From contig CAMYEU010000100.1 of the NCBI GenBank assembly GCA_947254465.1, forward strand, positions 1-6,413: 6,413 bases of DNA, given 5' to 3'. The stretch is from an uncultured Gemella sp. Its GTDB lineage: Bacteria > Bacillota > Bacilli > Staphylococcales > Gemellaceae. Numbering within the stretch: position 1 is the stretch's first letter; the number at the start of each line of letters is the position of its first letter. A program made the position numbers and the translations under genes. This document shows, piece by piece, positions 1-4,770 of this stretch. Below the pieces are notes generated by a model that saw only the letters and a list, made by a program, of their open reading frames with translations, did no database searches and had not been told where the DNA came from.

Positions 1-3000
1 TCCAACTCCTACTTTACCTGAGGTAAAAAATGAAGAGAAACCAAAAGTAGAAGAAGTAGTTGTAAGACCTAGCATTTTATCATTTGCTGGAATTCAATTT
101 GAGACTAGTGATGGATTTAAACTATCTGAAGATAGTATAAGAACACCAACTTCAACAGGATTTCTTGTAGTTCATGGTGAACACCAACACTTTGTATTTT
201 ACAAACAATTAGTTAATTCTAAGTGGGAAAAACTTATTCCACATCAATATCTGAACCAAGCTAAAGAAGAGTACGACAAGTTAGAAAAAGAAGTTAATGA
301 GAAGATTAATTATCTTTCTAGAAAATATAGTATAAGTAAAGAAAAGTTCAGTTATGTTAGTATTTCTAATGGAGATGCAATATCTTATAATGGAAAAATA
401 GAATTGTTAAAAGATATTAATGTTAATGAAAAAATAGAAAAAAATAATAATTCAGAAAGTAATCCTACTTCTAATGTTGAGGGAAATAATCAAGAAAACA
501 TTAGTGAAGAAAAAGAAATCGAAGAAAAAATCAATTATGTTGCTAAACAATTAAATATAGATAAAAGTTCTATAAAAGTAATTGAAACAGCAGAAGGTAA
601 GGCACTGGTATATCCACATGGGGATCATAGCCATACTATATTGGTTAAAGATGTAAATACATCTAAACCTTTGGCAGATTCACATAGTAATTTGGGAGCT
701 GAGACGCTGAAAAAATTAGGGTTTGATGATGACATTATCCATGATATTCAACATGCATCAGCTGATACTGACTTTCCTACACAAGAAACAAGTGTAGAGA
801 AAATGAAAGAGTGGTTAAAAACTGTTAAGTATCTAAACATAGGTCAAAACAAAGATCCACTTAAAAGAAATGGATTAGATCTTATGCCAAATATAGAAGT
901 TCTTGGTATTGGATATACTTCTATCGATGATATTACGCCTGTTTATAAATTCAAGAAATTGAAACAATTATATGTATCAAGAACAGGTATTAAAGATTAT
1001 TCATTTATAAAAAATATACCAACATTAGAAGGGATTGATTTCTCTGAAAATGACATACATGATATCTCGTTCTTAAAAGACTATCCAAATTTAAAATTAG
1101 TATCTGCTGCAGGAAATAATATAGAAAATATTGAAGTACTAAAAAATCTTACTAACTTAGAGTCGTTGAATTTAGACAATAACAAGATTAAGGATATCTC
1201 ACCTCTAAAAGATTTAAATCACTTAAAAGCAGTTAGTCTTGAAAATAATAATATTACAAAATTAGATGCATTGAGTAACAAAAATGAATTAGAACGTTTA
1301 TTCTTATCTAACAACAGTGGGTTAGAATTGTCGACCTTGAAAAATGATAATTTAGAACAGCTGACGGTAAATAATACTAATATAAGGGACTTGAGTGTTG
1401 TTTCTAACTTACCTAAGTTGAAAAAAATAGTGGCAAATGATAATAAAATAACAACATTATCTCATTTGAAAAATGCTAAAGTTTTAGAAAGCGTAGAAGT
1501 TAATAATAATAAAATTGATAGTTTAGATTTTGAAAACAGTACAATTACAAGTCTAGAAATTAAAAATAATAAATTAGAAGAGATTAATAACATTAATAAA
1601 CTATCTGCACTTGAAAATTTAGATGCCAGTGCCAATAAAATTAGTGAGTTCCCATCTAATAAACAAGATAAATTAATTAATCTAACAGTAAATAACAATG
1701 TTATTAGATCGATGGAAAATATAAATAATCTTACAGCCCTAAAATACTTAACAATGTCAAATAACTATGTATCTACATTAGAATTAAAAGAAAAAAATAA
1801 AACTTTAGAATACCTAGATATAAGTCATAATACTCTTCCGAAAGAAGAGTTAGAAATTCCAAGTGATGGAAATATTCCAAAAGGAATAATGAGTAATTTT
1901 GAAAAAGTTGAAGGAGGAGATATAAAAGATAACTACACATTGTCTGCTGATTTTATTACAGAGCAAGCAGAAAAATTACAAGAAGAAATATTAAAACTTA
2001 AAGAAGAGAAAAAATTATCTTCAGAAGTCGCTGATGAATTAAAACAAAAAGCTCGTATTATTTATCTTGATATGTCTTACAGTGTAGATCAAAGTAGAAA
2101 TAAACAAATTGATTTAGAAAAACAATTGAGTGAAATAAGAAAACAAGTTAAAGAAAATTTAGTTGAATCAACTAACGAGATAGCTAATAAAGAAAATTCA
2201 GCTGCCGAGTCGCCTAATACAGAAGCTGAGCATGCTTCAGAAGTAGCAAATCATAATGAAGTAGAAGAACATGATTTTGTATTCGATGTGAATAATATTG
2301 TTAGTGAAGAAGCAGATGGCTATATTGTAAAACATGGTGATCATAATCACTTCGTTAAAAAATCTGATTTATCAGCTAAACAATTAGAAGAAGCAAAAGA
2401 ATTTTTGGCTAAGAAAGGTGAAGCAACAATAACTGAAGATAAAGCAACATTAGACAGCAAGAAAAATTACATTTCTCTATTCTATGGTATAAATGTCAGT
2501 GACTTTTCAGTCGAGAATAACACGTTAGTATTTAACTATAACGGAGTAGTTAAACGTATTGCATTTAGTGATATAACTGTTCCAGAGATGAGCTCAGATT
2601 TAGAAGGGGATTTTGAAAAAGAAATAACAGCGTTGGCAAGCAGTATGAATACAACAGTTGAACATATTCAGGTACAAGATGGACAAATGATAGTAAATCA
2701 TGGTGATCACAACCATTATTATCCAATTAAGAGTCCTGGATGGAGATTATATAATCAAAACAAAATACCCTATATAGAGATTCCAAAAGTAAATGGGAAT
2801 ATTGATGAAGCTGTAGTTAATAGTAGATTAACAGAATTAGAAAATAAAGCCCAGGCTGTATTTGCCAATAATCCAGCTAAATTAAGAAAAGTACTAAATT
2901 GGTTGAATAACTTTAGAGACGTTAGTTTAGCCTGGCATGTTACAGCAACAGATGGTTATTTACAAGCATTAGATAAGTTTGAAAAAACTCAAATTAATGC

Positions 3001-3004
3001 ATAA
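1..3004 (+). CDS. Histidine triad / leucine-rich repeat surface protein (5'-partial)
   Basis: The reading frame is open from base 2 without a stop, giving 1000 visible codons before TAA at 3002-3004, so the gene begins off the left edge. Visible order: a P/E/K/V-rich linker (residues 1-22); a histidine triad HGEHQH (58-63); a degenerate triad module (102-140); an acidic Asn/Glu linker; triad HGDHSH (206-211); an LRR cap and about 15-16 repeats of about 22 residues (275-621); a charged helical, probably coiled-coil stretch (about 649-723); an acidic His-containing linker; a classical Pht module with HGDHNH (778-783) followed by KKSDLSAKQLEEA; a second degenerate module (822-858); triad HGDHNH (900-905); and a C-terminal domain ending in TDGYL. 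No LPXTG motif or C-terminal membrane segment is present. By analogy with Pht and Slr/Blr proteins it is probably an exported lipoprotein binding zinc and host ligands, but the N-terminal signal cannot be seen. The frame and domain type are secure; ligand and exact function are inferred. Confidence 0.93.
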   Translation, partial: PTPTLPEVKNEEKPKVEEVVVRPSILSFAGIQFETSDGFKLSEDSIRTPTSTGFLVVHGEHQHFVFYKQLVNSKWEKLIPHQYLNQAKEEYDKLEKEVNEKINYLSRKYSISKEKFSYVSISNGDAISYNGKIELLKDINVNEKIEKNNNSESNPTSNVEGNNQENISEEKEIEEKINYVAKQLNIDKSSIKVIETAEGKALVYPHGDHSHTILVKDVNTSKPLADSHSNLGAETLKKLGFDDDIIHDIQHASADTDFPTQETSVEKMKEWLKTVKYLNIGQNKDPLKRNGLDLMPNIEVLGIGYTSIDDITPVYKFKKLKQLYVSRTGIKDYSFIKNIPTLEGIDFSENDIHDISFLKDYPNLKLVSAAGNNIENIEVLKNLTNLESLNLDNNKIKDISPLKDLNHLKAVSLENNNITKLDALSNKNELERLFLSNNSGLELSTLKNDNLEQLTVNNTNIRDLSVVSNLPKLKKIVANDNKITTLSHLKNAKVLESVEVNNNKIDSLDFENSTITSLEIKNNKLEEINNINKLSALENLDASANKISEFPSNKQDKLINLTVNNNVIRSMENINNLTALKYLTMSNNYVSTLELKEKNKTLEYLDISHNTLPKEELEIPSDGNIPKGIMSNFEKVEGGDIKDNYTLSADFITEQAEKLQEEILKLKEEKKLSSEVADELKQKARIIYLDMSYSVDQSRNKQIDLEKQLSEIRKQVKENLVESTNEIANKENSAAESPNTEAEHASEVANHNEVEEHDFVFDVNNIVSEEADGYIVKHGDHNHFVKKSDLSAKQLEEAKEFLAKKGEATITEDKATLDSKKNYISLFYGINVSDFSVENNTLVFNYNGVVKRIAFSDITVPEMSSDLEGDFEKEITALASSMNTTVEHIQVQDGQMIVNHGDHNHYYPIKSPGWRLYNQNKIPYIEIPKVNGNIDEAVVNSRLTELENKAQAVFANNPAKLRKVLNWLNNFRDVSLAWHVTATDGYLQALDKFEKTQINA
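173..190 (+). other. Histidine triad motif HGEHQH
   Basis: The codons read HGEHQH followed by FVFYKQL, matching the HxxHxH metal-binding signature of Pht proteins. Glu replaces the usual Asp at position 3, but all three histidines are kept. It lies upstream of any ATG in this frame, which supports the 5' extension of the coding region. Confidence 0.85.
305..421 (+). other. Degenerate histidine triad module, triad deleted
   Basis: This stretch (INYLSRKYSISK, then SISNGDAISYNG and KIELLKDIN) follows the same pattern as the intact module at 530-658 (INYVAKQLNIDK, IETAEGKALVYP, triad, TILVKDVN). Both have a helix-like start, a Gly turn, a beta-like strand and an ending KD[IV]N. The part that should carry HGDHxH is about four residues shorter and has no histidine. 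The module assignment rests on this pattern match by eye. Confidence 0.55.
530..658 (+). other. Intact histidine triad module with HGDHSH
   Basis: The module runs from INYVAKQLNIDK through IETAEGKALVYP to HGDHSH (617-634) and TILVKDVN. It keeps the full HxxHxH triad. It is the best template in this window for recognising the degenerate copies in this gene and in the surface-protein gene on the other strand. Confidence 0.85.
824..1864 (+). repeat. Internalin-like leucine-rich repeats (about 15-16 units)
   Basis: Tandem protein repeats of about 22 residues follow the pattern LxxLxLxxNxIxxIxxLxx, the SDS22/internalin class. Clear units are NLESLNLDNNKIKDISPLKD and TLEGIDFSENDIHDISFLKD. Some units are one or two residues short or lack the second Ile/Leu, for example those starting ELERLFLSNN and TITSLEIKNN. 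A preceding helical segment (ETLKKLGFDDDIIHDIQHA) looks like an N-terminal cap. In listerial internalins and streptococcal Slr/Blr such blocks form curved protein-binding surfaces. Neither the repeat count nor the ligand is certain. Confidence 0.92.
1946..2170 (+). other. Charged helical / probable coiled-coil segment
   Basis: About 75 residues rich in Lys, Glu, Gln and Leu (for example EQAEKLQEEILKLKEEKK, then KQIDLEKQLSEIRKQVKE) show heptad-like hydrophobic spacing. The segment follows the leucine-rich repeats and precedes a Glu/Ala/Asn/His linker leading to the next histidine triad. It is probably a stalk or spacer that separates the LRR head from the metal-binding modules. Confidence 0.6.
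2333..2350 (+). other. Histidine triad motif HGDHNH (Pht type)
   Basis: The context ADGYIVKHGDHNHFVKKSDL followed by SAKQLEEAKEFLAKKG closely resembles the repeated unit of pneumococcal PhtA/B/D/E (DGYIVPHGDHYH, IPKSDLS, then AxxFLxxRG). This is the most canonical Pht module in the window. Confidence 0.92.
2465..2575 (+). other. Degenerate histidine triad module, histidines replaced
   Basis: The stretch NYISLFYGINVSDF, then ENNTLVFNYNGVVKRIAFSDI, aligns without gaps at its end to the intact module at 530-658: VFNYNGVVKRIAFSDI against VYPHGDHSHTILVKDV. The triad positions read Y-N-G-V-V-K, so all three histidines are missing. It sits between two intact triads at 2333 and 2699. Confidence 0.5.
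2621..2980 (+). other. C-terminal histidine triad plus TDGYL domain
   Basis: This unit carries ALASSMNTTVEHI, HGDHNH (2699-2716), then YNQNKIPYIEIPKVNG, a helical stretch and ATDGYLQALDKFEK. The surface-protein gene on the opposite strand has the same order: ALSKRTGIPADKI, HGDHDH, YYKNRIPNI, VAGDFDKEAVFKRIEELK and STDGYLEMLNNFDKK. The two are therefore paralogous over about 120 residues. In this protein the unit forms the C terminus; in the other it is followed by a long extra region. Confidence 0.8.
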
Positions 3005-3040
3005 CTTTAGATTATAAAAAATAAAAGATAGTGGAGTGGG

Positions 3041-3081
3041 AAGAGATAACCTAAAGCTATTATCTTTTTATAAAGGTTTTT
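3041..3081 (+). terminator. Possible weak terminator after the LRR surface-protein gene
   Basis: AAGAGATAA (3041-3049) can pair with TTATCTTTT (3060-3068) with one G-U pair and a 10-base loop. The stem is AT-rich and a run of six T follows at 3077-3082 after AAAGG. Alternative pairings exist nearby, for example AAAAGATA (3023-3030) with TATCTTTT. It may end the + strand transcript together with the stronger hairpin downstream. Confidence 0.3.
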
Positions 3082-3100
3082 TAGCTGATACGGACTGGAA

Positions 3101-3140
3101 AAAAGACTCAAGGAGTTTATGTAAACTCTTTGAGCCTTTC
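3101..3140 (-). terminator. Rho-independent terminator of serS, probably bidirectional
   Basis: CTCAAGGAGTTTA (3107-3119) pairs with TAAACTCTTTGAG (3122-3134) over 13 positions, one of them a G-U wobble; the innermost pairs would open into the loop. Read on the - strand the hairpin is followed by TCTTTTTTCC, a good U tract about 45 bases past the serS stop codon. On the + strand it is followed by CCTTTCTTTA, a weaker tract. It therefore probably ends serS and also catches transcripts from the convergent surface-protein gene. Confidence 0.8.
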
Positions 3141-3179
3141 TTTATGGGTTCTTTATTTATTGTTTTAGAGAATAATTAA

Positions 3180-4460
3180 CTAGTCTCTTTCAATTTTAGT
3201 GATTCCTCTCATGTATGGACGAAGAACCTCTGGTACCGTGATAGAACCATCTTCATTTTGATAGTTTTCGATAATAGCTGCTAGACAACGTCCTACCGCT
3301 AATCCAGAACCGTTTAATGTGTGAAGGAATTCAACTTTTCCAGTATCTTCACGTTTGAAACGCATGTTTGCACGACGCGCTTGGAAATCTGTACAGTTTG
3401 AACAAGAACTGATTTCTTTATATGCATTATAACTTGGTAACCAAACTTCGATATCGTAAGTTTTAGCACTAGAGAATCCTGTATCTCCAGAACATAGAGT
3501 AATTACACGATATGGTAAGTTTAATTTTTTAAGGATATTTTCAGCATGTCCTGTCATTATTTCTAATTGTTCGTATGAATTTTCAGGTTTAGCAAAGCGA
3601 ACCATTTCTACTTTATTGAATTGGTGAAGACGGATTAATCCACGAGTATCACGACCTGCGCTTCCTGCTTCAGATCTGAAACAGATACTAAATGCTGTAA
3701 CTCCTTTTGGTAACATATCTTCAGTTAAGATTTCTCCATTGTAGTAGTTTGTTAATGGAACTTCGGCCGTTGGGATAAGAGTTAAACCTTCTGATTCAAC
3801 TGTATATACATCTTCAACAAATTTAGGAAATTGACCTGTACCAAATAGTGCAGTTCTATTAACTAATTGAGGTACCATGAATTCTTCATATCCATGTTCA
3901 ACAACGTGAGTATCAATCATAAAGTTGATTAATGCACGTTCAAGAAGAGCTCCAGCTTTTTTGTAGTATACGAATCTACTTCCAGAGATTTTGGCTGCAC
4001 GTTCGAAATCTGCAATGTCTAATTCTTCAACTAAATCCCAGTGGGCTTTTGGTTCAAAGTCAAATTCTCTTACTTGTCCAATACGACGAACTTCGATGTT
4101 TTCATCTTCATCTTCACCGATAGGAGTCTCATCAGAGATAAGGTTAGGGATTCTAATAATTTTTTCATTAATTTCTTCTGCGATTTGTTTAACTTCAATA
4201 TCACGAGTTGTAATTTCATCAGAAACTTTTTTCATATCAGCTATTACATCTGAAGCATCTTCACGTTTTCTTTTTAAGATTGCAATCTCTTCACTTTTTT
4301 TGTTACGAAGTGCTTTTAGATCTTCCACTTGAACAAGTAGCTCACGACGTTTTTTATCTAAGTCGATAAGTAGATCAACTACATCTGTTTCTAAGTTTCT
4401 TGCTGCTAATTTTTCTTTTACCATTTCAGGATTTGCTCTGAATAATTTAATATCTAACAT
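3180..4460 (-). CDS. serS: Seryl-tRNA synthetase (SerRS)
   Basis: This is a complete 426-residue class IIa aminoacyl-tRNA synthetase, the usual length for bacterial SerRS. It charges tRNA-Ser with serine using ATP in the cytoplasm. The N-terminal domain starts MLDIKLFRANPEMVKEKL and contains the charged antiparallel coiled-coil arm (about 28-100) that grips the long variable arm of tRNA-Ser. The catalytic domain shows the serine-pocket TAEVP (231-235), motif 2 from FRSEAGSAGRDTRGL to LHQFNKVE (261-285), the conserved EISSCSNCTDFQARR region (349-363) and motif 3 NGSGLAVGRCLAAIIENYQ (383-401) with its arginine. The ATG at 4460 has AGAAGGAG nine bases upstream, which fixes the start. It is transcribed away from its own T-box leader, so serine starvation should raise expression. 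It is convergent with the LRR protein gene, 175 bases apart, and nothing in it looks damaged. Confidence 0.98.
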   Translation of the reverse strand: MLDIKLFRANPEMVKEKLAARNLETDVVDLLIDLDKKRRELLVQVEDLKALRNKKSEEIAILKRKREDASDVIADMKKVSDEITTRDIEVKQIAEEINEKIIRIPNLISDETPIGEDEDENIEVRRIGQVREFDFEPKAHWDLVEELDIADFERAAKISGSRFVYYKKAGALLERALINFMIDTHVVEHGYEEFMVPQLVNRTALFGTGQFPKFVEDVYTVESEGLTLIPTAEVPLTNYYNGEILTEDMLPKGVTAFSICFRSEAGSAGRDTRGLIRLHQFNKVEMVRFAKPENSYEQLEIMTGHAENILKKLNLPYRVITLCSGDTGFSSAKTYDIEVWLPSYNAYKEISSCSNCTDFQARRANMRFKREDTGKVEFLHTLNGSGLAVGRCLAAIIENYQNEDGSITVPEVLRPYMRGITKIERD

Positions 4461-4469
4461 AATTATATG

Positions 4470-4477
4470 CTCCTTCT
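4470..4477 (-). promoter_or_regulatory. serS ribosome-binding site
   Basis: On the - strand AGAAGGAG lies nine bases before the ATG of serS, close to the ideal Shine-Dalgarno sequence. It lies downstream of the T-box terminator, so it is transcribed only when termination is prevented. Confidence 0.92.
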
Positions 4478-4510
4478 AAATAATTTATTTTGATTGAATT
4501 TTACAAGTAA

Positions 4511-4543
4511 AATAAAAAATCCCTTACGTCAAAGACGCAAGGG
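4511..4543 (-). terminator. T-box attenuator terminator
   Basis: On the - strand CCCTTGCGTC pairs with GACGTAAGGG (10 pairs including one G-U) around a TTT loop, followed by ATTTTTTATTTT. It is an intrinsic terminator placed between the T-box sequence and the serS ribosome-binding site. Its left arm overlaps CGTCCC, the 3' strand of the antiterminator, so the two structures exclude each other. Confidence 0.93.
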
Positions 4544-4622
4544 ACGATTAATTTCTATACCGTGGTTCCACCCAAATTCAATCTAAAAGATTCTTGTAAA
4601 TTAATTTGATATTATTTATAGT

Positions 4623-4625
4623 AGA
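4623..4625 (-). promoter_or_regulatory. T-box specifier codon UCU (Ser)
   Basis: The Stem I helices leave an internal loop with ACAU on the 5' side (4696-4693) and UCUA on the 3' side (4625-4622). UCU is a serine codon followed by a purine, as expected for a specifier, and it agrees with the downstream gene being serS. The pairings were drawn by hand. Confidence 0.7.
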
Positions 4626-4729
4626 ATTTTAAAATAAACAATAAGCACTTTCAGCATCTGTGCCCTCTCTGGGAATGTTTTTAGATTAAAACATGTCTAT
4701 AATCAAATTTTATATATCTATTTAACCTA

Positions 4730-4759
4730 ATTTTACTCTATTTTTATCTTTTTTGTCAA
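4730..4759 (-). promoter_or_regulatory. Sigma-A promoter of serS
   Basis: On the - strand a perfect -35 box TTGACA (4759-4754) is separated by 18 bases from TAAAAT (4735-4730), one mismatch from TATAAT. Transcription would begin near 4723, just before Stem I of the T-box. The -35 box begins only about a dozen bases after the stop codon of the upstream surface-protein gene. Confidence 0.8.
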
Positions 4760-4770
4760 GTCTTTTTAGA

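Larger units (their letters stand above)
4511..4723 (-). promoter_or_regulatory. T-box riboswitch (tRNA-Ser sensing) of serS
   Basis: The leader between promoter and serS has all the main T-box parts on the - strand. The base of Stem I is AATTTGAT plus TATAG (4709-4697) pairing with CTATA (4621-4617) and a downstream ATCAAATT. The specifier loop lies between this helix and GTTTTAA/TTAAAAT (4692-4686 with 4632-4626). The apical part has AGAGAGGGCAC and GCTGAAAGTGC with a GCAC/GTGC stem. The T-box sequence TTGGGTGGAACCACGG (4575-4560) forms the antiterminator: GGG and ACG pair with CGTCCC (4546-4541) around the bulge UGGAACC. Uncharged tRNA-Ser should pair its anticodon with the specifier and its 3' end with the bulge, stabilising the antiterminator and allowing serS transcription. 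The start of the leader is inferred from the promoter. Confidence 0.95.

Noticed and set aside
1462..1698. Open frame of 78 codons on the - strand
   Set aside because: It lies wholly inside the LRR coding region, is a low-complexity Leu/Ser peptide produced by antisense reading of Asn/Leu repeats, and has no convincing ribosome-binding site.
3029..3045. GTGGAGTGGGAAGAG resembling the GGGAGTGGGACAGAAAT intergenic motif known in some Firmicutes
   Set aside because: Only about ten bases agree and there is a single copy here, too little to call a repeat family.
3932..4332. Three + strand open frames opposite serS
   Set aside because: They are antisense to a complete, well-conserved serS, overlap one another in different frames and encode no recognisable protein.
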